64,000 nt of DNA, from contig CAZEDM010000006.1 in the NCBI GenBank assembly GCA_964511075.1, positions 62,001-126,000 of the forward strand. Direction: 5' to 3'. The notes beneath the pieces were generated by a model. It worked only from the letters and a program-made list of their open reading frames with translations. It was not told the origin of the DNA and did not search any database. The position numbers were made by a program, and so were the translations under genes. This document shows, in pieces, positions 50,201 to 59,834 of the stretch (within the stretch, counting starts at the first letter, position 1; each line of letters opens with the position of its first letter). This stretch comes from CAZEDM01 sp964511075. Its GTDB lineage: Bacteria; Zixibacteria; MSB-5A5; RBG-16-43-9.

Positions 50201-52144
50201 ATGAGGAAAAATCTATTAATTTTTGTTCTTTTCCTTTTCTTGGCAGTACTATTTTCAGAGATATTGAGCCAGGCCGAAGCGCTTGCCCAGTATGTGGATA
50301 CAGCCTGGGTGGTAAGATACAACGGTCCTGCGGACTCAACTGATGTAGAGATGGATTTGATTACAGATGGCTCTGGTAACATCTGTGTAACAGGCTATAG
50401 TATGGGAAATGGTGCAAATTATGATTATGTTACCATCAAATATTATCCTAACGGAGACACTGCCTGGGTAAGAAGATATGATGGACCAGCAAACGGAAAC
50501 GATAGGGCTTTTGCTATTACAGTAGATGATTCAGATAACATATATGTAACTGGAGAGAGCTATGGTATGGGAACAGACTTTGACTATGCCACAATGAAGT
50601 ATAGTCCAGGTGGAGATGAGCTGTGGGTTAAAAGATACAATGGGCCAGGGAACTCTACTGAGAGGGCTTATGACCTGGCTGTTGACGATTCAGGGAATGT
50701 CTATGTAACCGGAGCTAGTGTAGGGTCTGGAACAGATTATGATTACGCAACTATAAAATATTTTCCTGACGGAGACACTGCCTGGGTAAGAAGATACAAC
50801 GGAACCAGAGACTCTGTCGACAGAGCCTATTGTATATCAGTGGATGATTCAGGCAACGTCTATTTGACCGGTTGGACTTCAAATACTGGGGCAAATGTTG
50901 ATTACGGCACTATAAAATATTATCCTAATGGAGACACCGCCTGGGTTAGGGTATACAATGGGCCTGGAAACGGTAGTGATATGGCTTGGTCAATAACCGT
51001 GGATGATTCCAGAAATGTGTATGTGACTGGGCCTAGCGATCAAGACATCGATACCGGTGACAGCTCTGATTATGCTACTATAAAATATGATTCAGATGGT
51101 GATACCGCCTGGATAAGAACCTACGACGGACCTGGAAATAGCGGTGATCTGGCTGAATGGGTAGAAATTGACGGTAATGGCAATATCTATGTGACCGGAA
51201 GGAGCTGGGGGACGACTACTGGCTATGATTATGCAACAATAAAGTATGACTCAAGTGGGAATGAAAACTGGGTAAGAAGATACGATGGGCCAGCAAACAA
51301 TGATGATTACGCTCAAGCCATGGTTATAGATGGATCTGGTAATATCTACGTTGCTGGATATATCTTTGACAACGGAACATCTTATGATTATGCTACCATT
51401 AAATATTACCCTAACGGAGACACTGCCTGGACTCGGAGATACAATGGACCAGGCAACTCCAACGATAAAAGCTACCTTATTGTTTTAGATAACTCAGAGA
51501 ATGTATATGTCGCTGGCTACAGTACTGGCGCCGGTACTGGGTGGGATTACGCTACCATCAAATATGCGCCTTTGCAGAGAAATGATACACTGCTTTATAC
51601 AGCCTATTCACCGGTGGATATAATCGTCACCGACCCCTTAGGAGATTCGATAGGAGTAGATTTCAACACCATTCCAGGTGCCTCTTATGATACCTTGACA
51701 GATTATAATGGAGATGAAGAGTTAGATGATAGAGTTACCATACCTGAACCGTTGATAGGTGACTATACGGTAAGGGTAGTAGGTGAACCTGGCTCTGGCG
51801 GGGGAAGTTATACCTTGGCAGTAAAATTAAACGGGAATGAAGATACTCCTATGGTATCCGGTGCACCTGCTCCCGGGCCAGGAGAGGTGGATACAATATT
51901 TTATCCAGTCACTGAAGATCTACGAGGAGACGCTAATACCGACGGCTCTACCAGTATCTCGGATGTAATCTTCTTGATCAATTACCTTTTCAAGGGAGGA
52001 CCTCCACCTGTTCCTTTATCCATAGGAGATGCAAATTGCTGCAAAGAAGGAGATGGAAGCTGTACAGTGGTTAACTTAAGCGTCTCGGATGTTATTTATT
52101 TGATTAATTATCTTTTCAAAGGAGGAAAGGCGCCCTGTAGCTAA
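50201..52144 (+). CDS. Secreted SBBP beta-propeller protein with dockerin
   Basis: A 647-residue exported protein. Signal peptide NLLIFVLFLFLAVLFSEILS; about nine SBBP repeats (WVRRYDGPANG...AFAITVDDSDNIYVTGESYG, residues ~28-465); then a beta-module (DTLLYTAYSPVDIIVTDP ... GSYTLAVKLNGNEDTPMV, ~465-575) and a type I dockerin whose first loop is GDANTDGSTSISDVIFLINY. The second dockerin loop has an insertion (GDANCCKEGDGSCTVVNLS). It ends KAPCS, like its paralogues. First of three plus-strand genes sharing the same C-terminal half. Likely a surface-complex component; no enzyme motif. Confidence 0.87.
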   Translation: MRKNLLIFVLFLFLAVLFSEILSQAEALAQYVDTAWVVRYNGPADSTDVEMDLITDGSGNICVTGYSMGNGANYDYVTIKYYPNGDTAWVRRYDGPANGNDRAFAITVDDSDNIYVTGESYGMGTDFDYATMKYSPGGDELWVKRYNGPGNSTERAYDLAVDDSGNVYVTGASVGSGTDYDYATIKYFPDGDTAWVRRYNGTRDSVDRAYCISVDDSGNVYLTGWTSNTGANVDYGTIKYYPNGDTAWVRVYNGPGNGSDMAWSITVDDSRNVYVTGPSDQDIDTGDSSDYATIKYDSDGDTAWIRTYDGPGNSGDLAEWVEIDGNGNIYVTGRSWGTTTGYDYATIKYDSSGNENWVRRYDGPANNDDYAQAMVIDGSGNIYVAGYIFDNGTSYDYATIKYYPNGDTAWTRRYNGPGNSNDKSYLIVLDNSENVYVAGYSTGAGTGWDYATIKYAPLQRNDTLLYTAYSPVDIIVTDPLGDSIGVDFNTIPGASYDTLTDYNGDEELDDRVTIPEPLIGDYTVRVVGEPGSGGGSYTLAVKLNGNEDTPMVSGAPAPGPGEVDTIFYPVTEDLRGDANTDGSTSISDVIFLINYLFKGGPPPVPLSIGDANCCKEGDGSCTVVNLSVSDVIYLINYLFKGGKAPCS

Positions 52145-52248
52145 ATAGATGTTAAGATTTCACTTTATTTTCTACTATCAATGGTTATATTGAATTAAGG
52201 TATCTCGCTCATTCATAAGAAATAGAATTTCCGTAAAAAAGGAGTTTT

Positions 52249-54147
52249 ATGGTAAAACGCTATGGCTTAATATTTCTTTACTGTTTTTCACTGCTATTTC
52301 TATCAGCTCTGTCCTCTTTTGCTCAGATAGTAGGTACTGACTGGGTTAGAAGATACGATGGACCGGTAAGCTCCATCGATGAGGCATTCGCTCTGGCTGT
52401 GGATGACTCCGGCTTCGTCTATGTGAGCGGAAAAAGCTGGGGAGGTAGCATGGGGTATGATTTCGCCACCATCAAGTATCATCCGAATGGAGATACTGCC
52501 TGGATCAGAAGATACAACGGAACTGCAGATGGCGATGACAGGGCATCTGCTATGGTCTTGGACGAATCTGGAAATGTTTACGTTACCGGATTCAGTTATG
52601 GGAGTGGATCAGATGCCGATTATCTCACCATAAAGTATTATCCCGATGGAGATACCTTCTGGGTGAGGAGGTACAATGGGACAGGAAATGGTGCGGATGA
52701 GGCAAATGCTCTGGCTGTGGATTTCTCTGGCAATGTCTATGTAGCTGGCTTCAGCACTGAGAGCGGAACGGATTGTGATTTCACCACCATAAAATATTAC
52801 CCCAGCGGAGAGATCGCCTGGGTAAGAAATTATAACGGTCCGGGAAATGGCAAAGACCAAGCTATCTCCATTGGATTAGATGGCTCAGGCAACCTGTATG
52901 TCACAGGTTACAGTGAGGGAAGTGGAACCTATACCGATTACACCACCATAAAATATTATCCTGATGGTGATACTGCCTGGGTGAGAAATTATGACGGTCC
53001 CAAAAACAGCTGGGACTATGCCTCTGATATAGCGGTAGATTTGTCTGCCAATATATATGTAACCGGATACAGCTATAACTTTAACACCGATTTCGACTAT
53101 GTCACCATCAAGTACTATCCCGATGGAGATACTGCCTGGGTTAGAAGGTTTGATGGTGAAGCCTTCTCTGTGGACGAGGCAAAATCCATTGCACTGGACG
53201 GTCTCGGCAATATCTATGTGACTGGCAGAAGTCTCGGCTTGGGCTCGGATTATGATTATCTCACCGTTAAGTACTACTCCAATGGAGAGGTTGCCTGGAC
53301 AAGAAGGTATAACGGACTAACCAATGACGATGATAGAGCCTGGGATATAGCCGTGGATGATTCGGGAAAGGTTTATGTAAGCGGTGCCACAGGTTACGGA
53401 AGTGGATTGGAGGATCTTACCACCGTATCCTATTATCCCGATGGAGATACTGCCTGGGTTAGAAGTTTCGATGGCTCAGCCGGAGGCTCGGATTATGCCT
53501 CTGCTATGACTGTTGACCATTCATACAACGTATATGTCACCGGAGTAAGCGAGGGGAGTGGAACAACCTATGATTACCTTACTTTGAAATACAGGTTATT
53601 TAAATTAAGAAACGATACCCTGCGTTTTGTGGCATATTCACCTGTGGATTTAATCGTTACTGCCCCCAATGAGGATTCCATCGGAGTGAGTTTCAATACC
53701 ATTCCAGGAGCCGTTTATGATACCCTGACGGACTTAAACGGTGACCAGGAATCAGATGATATAGTGACCGTACCCCATCCTTTGATAGGTGACTATATGG
53801 TCAAAGTAGTAGCGGAGCCTGAGCCAGGCAGTGGAAGCTACACCTTGTCTGTGAAGATAAACGGGAATGAGGATACCCCCATGTTGGATGCAGTTGCCGC
53901 TCCCGGACCAGCGGAGATAGATACGGTCTTCTATCCGGTCACCGAGTATTTGAGGGGCGACCCGAATTCAGACGGGATTAAGAATATATCCGATGTGGTT
54001 TACCTGGTCAATTACGTTTTCAATAATGGAGCCGTTCCTGATCCCTGGTTCTTAGGTGATACCAATTGTAACGGAGAGATAACCGTCTCCGATATAGTCT
54101 ATCTGATAAATTATCTTTTCAGGGATGGAACTGCGCCCTGTAGTTAA
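52249..54147 (+). CDS. Secreted SBBP beta-propeller protein with dockerin
   Basis: A 632-residue paralogue of the gene before it. Signal peptide YGLIFLYCFSLLFLSALSSF; nine SBBP repeats (WVRRYDGPVSSIDEAFALAV...YVSGKSWG); the shared beta-module (DTLRFVAYSPVDLIVTAP ... GSYTLSVKINGNEDTP); then a dockerin with GDPNSDGIKNISDVVYLVNY and GDTNCNGEITVSDIVYLINY, end TAPCS. Ribosome binding site AAAAAGGAG. The 104-bp gap to the 50201 gene and 25-bp gap to the 54173 gene suggest one operon of the three. Confidence 0.88.
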   Translation: MVKRYGLIFLYCFSLLFLSALSSFAQIVGTDWVRRYDGPVSSIDEAFALAVDDSGFVYVSGKSWGGSMGYDFATIKYHPNGDTAWIRRYNGTADGDDRASAMVLDESGNVYVTGFSYGSGSDADYLTIKYYPDGDTFWVRRYNGTGNGADEANALAVDFSGNVYVAGFSTESGTDCDFTTIKYYPSGEIAWVRNYNGPGNGKDQAISIGLDGSGNLYVTGYSEGSGTYTDYTTIKYYPDGDTAWVRNYDGPKNSWDYASDIAVDLSANIYVTGYSYNFNTDFDYVTIKYYPDGDTAWVRRFDGEAFSVDEAKSIALDGLGNIYVTGRSLGLGSDYDYLTVKYYSNGEVAWTRRYNGLTNDDDRAWDIAVDDSGKVYVSGATGYGSGLEDLTTVSYYPDGDTAWVRSFDGSAGGSDYASAMTVDHSYNVYVTGVSEGSGTTYDYLTLKYRLFKLRNDTLRFVAYSPVDLIVTAPNEDSIGVSFNTIPGAVYDTLTDLNGDQESDDIVTVPHPLIGDYMVKVVAEPEPGSGSYTLSVKINGNEDTPMLDAVAAPGPAEIDTVFYPVTEYLRGDPNSDGIKNISDVVYLVNYVFNNGAVPDPWFLGDTNCNGEITVSDIVYLINYLFRDGTAPCS

Positions 54148-54172
54148 ATAAACCATCTAAAAAGGAGGATTT

Positions 54173-55252
54173 ATGAGGAGATTCAAAAAACTTTTTTTCT
54201 TTTTATCTCTTATTGTGATCTGGCCTGTCTTGGCCCTTTCTCAGGATCCGGGTGAACCTGATACTGCTATAGTAGAATGCATAGAATTTGTTGGAGCTAA
54301 TTCCCAGGTGGTTTTGGATATCTCCATAGTAAATGATTCAGCCATAGGAGGATTTCAGATCCCTTTAGCCTTTCCCGATACCGTCACCCATCTGGATATT
54401 TCCTGTGATTCCATAAGCTTTGTCGGGACAAGAGCTGCCTCAGCCAATTCGAAAAGTGATTCCCTCTCCATTGACAATTCCTCAAACAGACTGGTGGTTT
54501 TTGCTCTGTGGCTTGCAGGGGCACTTGCTCCGGGAAATGGCGTTGTGGCTAAGATATACTTCTCCACCGGTCCTTTTTGGGACTCAACCTTGTACGTTCC
54601 GGTTGATAGAATGATATGGCCACCTTCAACTGACCTTGTGTTCTCGACTCCGGAGCCTCACTCCTATGTTCCTGCTTTTGTCGCAGGTTGTATTGGAACA
54701 GGCAAATCGCCCTCCAGGAATGATACCTTATCTTTTATAGCTTACTCCCCGGTGGATTTGATAGTAACTGACCCGGCTGATGACTCTATTGGTGTGGATT
54801 TCAATACCATACCGGATGCCAGTTATGATACAACCTCGGATGTAAACCAGGATGGAGAGGATGACGATGTGGTAACCATACCCAACCCCCTGTTAGGTGA
54901 ATATACGGTCAGAGTCGTAGGAGAACCTGGGGCAGGTGGCGGAAGTTATACCTTGGCGGTCAAGATAGACGGGAATGAGGATACTCCTATGGTAGCTGGA
55001 ACAGCCCCCGGCCCGGGAGAGGTGGATACAGTATATTATCCGGTTACACAGTACCTGCGGGGAGACCCCAACTCCGACGGCAGCAAAAGTGTCTCGGATG
55101 TGGTCTTTTTAATCAATTATCTGTTCAAGGGAGGCCTCTGGCCTGATCCTCTGTTCCTGGGAGATGTGAACTGCGATGGCAGTGTAACGGTTTCAGATGT
55201 GGTCTATATGGTAAATTATCTTTTCAAAGGGGGAAATGCGCCCTGCAGTTAA
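54173..55252 (+). CDS. Secreted cohesin-like protein with dockerin
   Basis: A 359-residue exported protein. Signal peptide LFFFLSLIVIWPVLALSQ; residues ~30-175 look like a cohesin-type beta-sandwich (QVVLDISIVNDSAIGGFQIP, then VFALWLAGALAPGNGVVAKIYF). Then the beta-module shared with its two upstream neighbours (NDTLSFIAYSPVDLIVTDP, GGSYTLAVKIDGNEDTPMV) and a complete dockerin (GDPNSDGSKSVSDVVFLINY, GDVNCDGSVTVSDVVYMVNY, end NAPCS). A protein with both a cohesin-like and a dockerin part could link others into a chain. The cohesin call rests on pattern only. Confidence 0.8.
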   Translation: MRRFKKLFFFLSLIVIWPVLALSQDPGEPDTAIVECIEFVGANSQVVLDISIVNDSAIGGFQIPLAFPDTVTHLDISCDSISFVGTRAASANSKSDSLSIDNSSNRLVVFALWLAGALAPGNGVVAKIYFSTGPFWDSTLYVPVDRMIWPPSTDLVFSTPEPHSYVPAFVAGCIGTGKSPSRNDTLSFIAYSPVDLIVTDPADDSIGVDFNTIPDASYDTTSDVNQDGEDDDVVTIPNPLLGEYTVRVVGEPGAGGGSYTLAVKIDGNEDTPMVAGTAPGPGEVDTVYYPVTQYLRGDPNSDGSKSVSDVVFLINYLFKGGLWPDPLFLGDVNCDGSVTVSDVVYMVNYLFKGGNAPCS

Positions 55253-55361
55253 TAAGGCTAAAGTCCAAAGGCTATAGTCTAAAGTCTAAAAGCGAAGATC
55301 AAATGAGATCGTGGAGGCAGGCTTCTGTGCTTGTTTATGATAAACATAAATGAAAAAGTAA

Positions 55362-57887
55362 TCAATATTTCTTCTTCAGAAGCTTCTGAAATATAGGGCT
55401 ATCCTTAAGATACCCGAATTCGTTTTCCAGGGAGGCGATATCAATATAGGAGGGATCTTTTTGGCAGGCTTGTTCCAAGGCTTTAAGGGCTGAAATATCT
55501 TTTCTCAGAATCGCATAAATCAATGCCAGATTATAGATCTGATCAGCCCTGAGCTCGGTGTTCATCGCCTTCTCACCATTCTCTATGGCTTCTTTCTCCC
55601 TCCCCAGAAGAGCATAAGTCAGACCGAGCTCGGAAAGCGCCCAGGTATTCTCCGGCTCTTTTACCAATATCTTCTGACAGGCACTGACTGAGGAATCATA
55701 AAACACCTTAGCTTTTTCTTCAACACCCATTAACTGATAAGCATATCCGATATACGTTAAAACCCTGAACTCCTCCATACCCTGAGATATCGATTTTTCA
55801 AAAACCTCTATGGCTTTGTCATACTCTTTCTTGGAATAATAGACCCAACCACCCAGATAAAAGGAAACATACGGGTCGTTGGGATAATATTTGGATGCCT
55901 TCTGGTAGACATCCAAGGCTGAATCGAACCTTCTCTTATAACGGTAAGCATCTGCCAGAAAGGTCAAAAGATAGATATCGTCCGGGGCTATCTCCAGACC
56001 CTTTTTGATGCTCTCTATGGCCTCGTCATATCTTCGCAGGGAAGTATAGGAAACACCTAAACCCCTGTAGCTTTTTGCATCTGTTGGCCTTATCTCCAGT
56101 GCTTTTCTAAAATACTGGATCCCCTTCTCATAATCGAAAAGATTATACACGTAGACCCACCCCAACCTTCTATAAGGGTCATTACTGTTGGGCAGAAGCT
56201 CGATCACCTTTTTAAACTCCTTTATAGCCGACTCGCCTTCTTTTTTGAAATCGTACACCCGCCCCAAAGTCAGATGAGCTTCTGCTAAATCCGGATCTAA
56301 GGACAAGGCTTTCTTGGTCGATTCTTCCGCTTTATTCAGCAGGTCCATAGTTCGCTGATAATTATAGATGGTGGCATAGACCTCACCCATGCCGGAGTAT
56401 GCTAAAGCATAACCGGAATCGATCTCTAAGGCGTTTTGAAACATCTGCAGGGCAAGCTCCAGATCGTTTTCGCTCCCCTTCCAGAAATAATCCATCCCTT
56501 TAAGATAATAGTCATATGCCAAGACGTTGCCAGTTGGCTTCTTCTCTATCCTCTTCTGCTCCACAGGGGATAACTTCACCTGCAGAGCAGATGCGATCTT
56601 CTTCGAAACCTCGTCCTGAACCTCGAAAACACTCTTTAATTCCCCGTCCAGTTTATCTCTCCATACCGAAGAGCCATCTCTGGTTCTTATCAACTCAGCC
56701 ATGATCCTTAAAGTTTGACCGGATTTCTGAATCGAGCCCTGGATGATATAATCCACACTTAGCTTTCTGCCCAACTCCCTTATGTCGATCACCTGATCCT
56801 TGTAAGGCGCGACATCTGACCTGGACAGAACCCTTAACCCCCCTAATTTAGACAGGTCTGTGATGATAGCCTCAGTCATTCCTGCGGCAAAATAATCCTC
56901 TACCGTATTCCCTAAGTTCTCCAGATAAAGCACCGCCAAGGAAGGCTTTTCCGGAGCCCGTACCGCCACTCTGAAAGTGGAGAAAAATATAAAGAAGATT
57001 AAAACCACGATCAATGCTCCTGCTCCGATTCCCAAATAGGTCCAGTTTATCCGTTTCGGAGCAGGTTTGATCTCCTCTCCCTTGGTCAGCTTTTCGAGGT
57101 CCTCCAGGAGTTCAGCTGTGCTCTGGTAGCGGTTATCCCTTTGTTTCTCCAAGGCTTTATCCACAATCCTCTGCAGCCCTTCAAGCACGTCTGCCCTGTA
57201 TTCCCTCAACGGCTCTGGTGTCTCGTTTATGATGGAGTAAACCACAGCTGCCTCGTACTCCCCTCTGAAGGGAAGCTCCCCGGTTATCATCTCGTATAAA
57301 ACCACACCCAGGGAGAAGATATCTGACCTCGGGTCAACCTCCTGACCCTGAACTTGCTCCGGGGACATATAGTGCATGGTGCCCAAAGTTGTTCCCGCTT
57401 TGGTAAGTTGAGATACACCCCTGAGCTTGGCCAGGCCAAAATCCATGATCTTGACCTGACCATCTTCTGTCAGCATTATATTATCTGATTTAATATCCCG
57501 GTGGACTATGTCTTTCTTGTGAGCGGTATTCAATCCCTCTGCGATCTGGGAGGCAATCTTTAAAATCTCCTCCTGGGAAAACTTCCTTTCACCAATTATC
57601 TCTTTTATTGATCTCCCCTCAACATATTCCATGGAGATGAAGCACTGGTCCTCCACCTCATCTATCTCATAGATGGTGGTTATATGGGGATGATTTAAAG
57701 CGGAGGCTGCCCTGGCTTCATTCACAAACCTGGACTTCGCCTCCTGGTCGCATACCAGGCGTTCCGGCAGAAACTTCAGAGCCACAATTCTATCCAGCTT
57801 GGTGTCCTGGGCTTTATACACCACGCCCATTCCCCCCTCACCTCGCTTTTCGAGTATCTTATAATGCGATATGGTTTCGCCTATCAT
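55362..57887 (-). CDS. Membrane Ser/Thr protein kinase with FlgO/TolB-like domain and TPR repeats
   Basis: An 841-residue Hanks-type kinase. Kinase domain ~8-270: GEGGMGVVYKA (P-loop), VALKF (Lys), HRDIKSDN (catalytic loop), DFGLAKL, GTMHYMSPEQ. One membrane helix at ~285-310 (LGIGAGALIVVLIFFIFF). Outside, a FlgO/TolB-N-like domain (KPSLAVLYLENLGN, GMTEAIITDLSKLGGLRVLS, VDYIIQGSIQKSGQTLRIMA; ~315-445), then about ten TPR units (~460-820; ALEIDSGYALAYSGMGEVYA). It should sense an external signal and phosphorylate cytoplasmic targets. No Shine-Dalgarno sequence; the leader from the predicted promoter is under 20 nt. Confidence 0.93.
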   Translation of the reverse strand: MIGETISHYKILEKRGEGGMGVVYKAQDTKLDRIVALKFLPERLVCDQEAKSRFVNEARAASALNHPHITTIYEIDEVEDQCFISMEYVEGRSIKEIIGERKFSQEEILKIASQIAEGLNTAHKKDIVHRDIKSDNIMLTEDGQVKIMDFGLAKLRGVSQLTKAGTTLGTMHYMSPEQVQGQEVDPRSDIFSLGVVLYEMITGELPFRGEYEAAVVYSIINETPEPLREYRADVLEGLQRIVDKALEKQRDNRYQSTAELLEDLEKLTKGEEIKPAPKRINWTYLGIGAGALIVVLIFFIFFSTFRVAVRAPEKPSLAVLYLENLGNTVEDYFAAGMTEAIITDLSKLGGLRVLSRSDVAPYKDQVIDIRELGRKLSVDYIIQGSIQKSGQTLRIMAELIRTRDGSSVWRDKLDGELKSVFEVQDEVSKKIASALQVKLSPVEQKRIEKKPTGNVLAYDYYLKGMDYFWKGSENDLELALQMFQNALEIDSGYALAYSGMGEVYATIYNYQRTMDLLNKAEESTKKALSLDPDLAEAHLTLGRVYDFKKEGESAIKEFKKVIELLPNSNDPYRRLGWVYVYNLFDYEKGIQYFRKALEIRPTDAKSYRGLGVSYTSLRRYDEAIESIKKGLEIAPDDIYLLTFLADAYRYKRRFDSALDVYQKASKYYPNDPYVSFYLGGWVYYSKKEYDKAIEVFEKSISQGMEEFRVLTYIGYAYQLMGVEEKAKVFYDSSVSACQKILVKEPENTWALSELGLTYALLGREKEAIENGEKAMNTELRADQIYNLALIYAILRKDISALKALEQACQKDPSYIDIASLENEFGYLKDSPIFQKLLKKKY

Positions 57888-57910
57888 ATATACAAAGATG
57901 AGACACTATT

Positions 57911-57942
57911 ATTTTAGCCAAAAATACTTGATTGTCAATCAA
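57911..57942 (-). promoter_or_regulatory. Kinase promoter with palindromic operator
   Basis: On the minus strand TTGACA (57938-57933), spacer 16, TAAAAT (57916-57911). The -35 box lies in the perfect palindrome TTGATTGTCAATCAA (57928-57942), a likely repressor or activator site. Confidence 0.65.
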
Positions 57943-58068
57943 AAACTTATACGCTTTGGCGGAGAGAAATATCCTTTAGTCTAAGTAGAAACGAAGGAGA
58001 GTATTTATTGAGGTTAGACCTTCTTCCTGGAGGGACGGTGTAAAAGAAATTGAGTCTCCAATAAAATT

Positions 58069-58090
58069 CCTCTACTTTTCAAGGAGAGGG
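58069..58090. repeat. Imperfect CCTCT/GGAGAGGG palindrome
   Basis: CCTCTACTTTTCAAGGAGAGGG followed by ATCAAGGGTGAGGT. Related words occur near 10788 and 59869; a second dispersed family in intergenic DNA. Confidence 0.45.
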
Positions 58091-58155
58091 ATCAAGGGTG
58101 AGGTTAATTGACCCTATAGTAGAACAGAGCAATGTTTTTGCCCCTGCAGTTTTCT

Positions 58156-59064
58156 TCAATCACCTATCCTTTTGATTTTGCCCCGCGAGGTAATTCTATA
58201 ATCGATCTGCGGACTTCCCACATAATACACTGACCCCAAACTGGAGACTGTAGCATTCAGACGATCTTTCACATTGATGGTGGCACTCCCCACACTGCTC
58301 AGGCGAACCGTAGCCTCCAGGCTTTTGAGGTTCTTAGCCTGATAATCTCCTGCGCTGCTGAGCGAGATGTCCTGTTCCTTAACCTGCCCCTCACGAATCA
58401 TCATAGTTCCTGCACTGCTGTTGGATAAATCCAGACTCTCAGCCCTAAGTCTTTTTATCCTGTAGTCTCCGGCGCTGCTCATCCGCACCTCAAGTGAGGT
58501 GACCTCCACCTCTTCCATACTCAGATCACCGGCACTGCTTATACTAACCTCGATCTCTCTGGCCTTAATATCCCCGATGCTCACATCGCCGGCACTGCTC
58601 AGCATGATTTTAAGAAAACCGGTCTCCAGGTCCCCCATTTCCAGATCACCAGCACTACTGCTGATTATGGTAAACCTCTCAGAGTTTATATCGGGCGCCT
58701 TGACATCCCCGGCGCTGGAGAGCACAATCTTTTCCAGCTTTTTCACCGTGAGATAATATCTGATGGGTTCCTTGGGTCTTAACTCAACTCTTTTCCGCTT
58801 CTTTATAATCAAGCTCCCCTCATCTATCTCCGTTTCCAGATAGGGCAGAATATTATCCTCAGCCTCGATCTCCAATTTCTCCACTGAGCCTGTCTGGATA
58901 TAGAGCTTGCCGATGGTCGCCAGCTCCACGCCGGTAAAATCCTTAACCTGACGTCCCTCTGTAACCACATTTCCTGAGCCGCGCACCTTTTTGGCGCCTG
59001 AGCATATCTGGGAATTGAAAGCTAAGACCAGCAGTATCAATACGGGAATTAATGACCTTTTCAT
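58156..59064 (-). CDS. GIN-domain (DUF2807) exported protein
   Basis: A 302-residue protein with a signal peptide (SLIPVLILLVLAFNSQICSG) and one beta-helix-like GIN domain, also called the auto-transporter adhesin head domain. The start KVRGSGNVVTEGRQVKDFTGVEL is the family signature. Repeats of the type LSSAGDVSIGDIKAREIEV occur about every 20-25 residues with the invariant SSAGD, as expected for stacked turns of a right-handed coil. Envelope role unknown; in Bacteroidetes such genes are often under ECF-sigma/anti-sigma control. Strong ribosome binding site AAGGAGGTA, and an ECF-type promoter 50 bp upstream. Confidence 0.88.
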   Translation of the reverse strand: MKRSLIPVLILLVLAFNSQICSGAKKVRGSGNVVTEGRQVKDFTGVELATIGKLYIQTGSVEKLEIEAEDNILPYLETEIDEGSLIIKKRKRVELRPKEPIRYYLTVKKLEKIVLSSAGDVKAPDINSERFTIISSSAGDLEMGDLETGFLKIMLSSAGDVSIGDIKAREIEVSISSAGDLSMEEVEVTSLEVRMSSAGDYRIKRLRAESLDLSNSSAGTMMIREGQVKEQDISLSSAGDYQAKNLKSLEATVRLSSVGSATINVKDRLNATVSSLGSVYYVGSPQIDYRITSRGKIKRIGD

Positions 59065-59113
59065 GCTGTACCTCCTTTTTTATCCTGCTTGAAAAACATC
59101 ACTCTTTTTTATT

Positions 59114-59139
59114 TAACGCCGTATCTCCAAAAAAGTTCC
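59114..59139 (-). promoter_or_regulatory. ECF-sigma-type promoter of the GIN-domain gene
   Basis: On the minus strand GGAAC (59139-59135), spacer 16, CGTTA (59118-59114). It resembles E. coli sigmaE sites (GGAACTT then TCTAA-like) and the three other GGAAC/CGT sites here. Expected start near 59107. Confidence 0.6.
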
Positions 59140-59283
59140 ATTTTTTTGATTTCTCAGTTCTGAGCAATTTTCTCGCAGGCAATTTTTCAGGTACTATTTG
59201 TGCTCGAGGCAGTATTTGACGGGATGATTTTTTACCCCCTCAGTTTTCGTCACGTCGAAGGCGGATTGAACCTCTGGATATTT

Positions 59284-59757
59284 TTATTGTATTACCCTTC
59301 TTGCCCCCAAATACCTTCTGGCATAATACCTCTCCCTTAAGGAGGAGATGATAACCCCCTGGGAGGAAGAGGAATGCACAAACTGATCGTTTCCGATATA
59401 GATTCCCACATGGGAGGGATTAAAGCCATTCTCTGAGAAGAAAACCAAATCTCCAAAGGAAAGCTCGTTTTTCTCTACTTTCTTCACCAGGCGGTAAAGT
59501 TTATCTGTATTACCCGGAAGCCTGATTCCCGAATATTTATAATAGACCTCTCTGACTAAAGCCGAACAATCATACCTGGAGTAAGGCTGTCCCAGATATA
59601 GTTCAATTACACGGGTCATCTTCATCCTGTCTATCTTACCTGCAGCTGCAGGAGGTGAAGGATATTCGGTGGTATACCGGGGATGAGAGATACAGCCAGT
59701 TACCAAAAGGAATGATAAGATGACCAAGATCGATTTTCTTTTAAAATCAAATTTCAT
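59284..59757 (-). CDS. NlpC/P60 (C40) peptidoglycan endopeptidase lipoprotein
   Basis: A 157-residue cell-wall hydrolase cutting the stem peptide of peptidoglycan. The signal ends in a lipobox, FLLVTGC, so it is a lipoprotein anchored in the outer or inner membrane. Catalytic Cys in YSRYDCSALVREVYY, His in NPSHVGIYIG and a third polar His in QFVHSSSSQGV; GDLVFF is the conserved strand between them. Start at 59757 with AAGGAGG upstream; the longer frame to 59787 has no binding site. Size is that of Spr/MepS-like enzymes. Confidence 0.93.
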   Translation of the reverse strand: MKFDFKRKSILVILSFLLVTGCISHPRYTTEYPSPPAAAGKIDRMKMTRVIELYLGQPYSRYDCSALVREVYYKYSGIRLPGNTDKLYRLVKKVEKNELSFGDLVFFSENGFNPSHVGIYIGNDQFVHSSSSQGVIISSLRERYYARRYLGARRVIQ

Positions 59758-59834
59758 CGCTAACCTCCTTGAATCCCCCAGATACAAATGAAACCTAGGG
59801 ACGAGCTCCCCTCGCCCTGGAAGAAAATCATCAA

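Noticed and set aside
50201..55252. Cellulosome gene cluster
   Set aside because: No glycoside hydrolase or carbohydrate-binding module is present; dockerins are on propellers and proteases.
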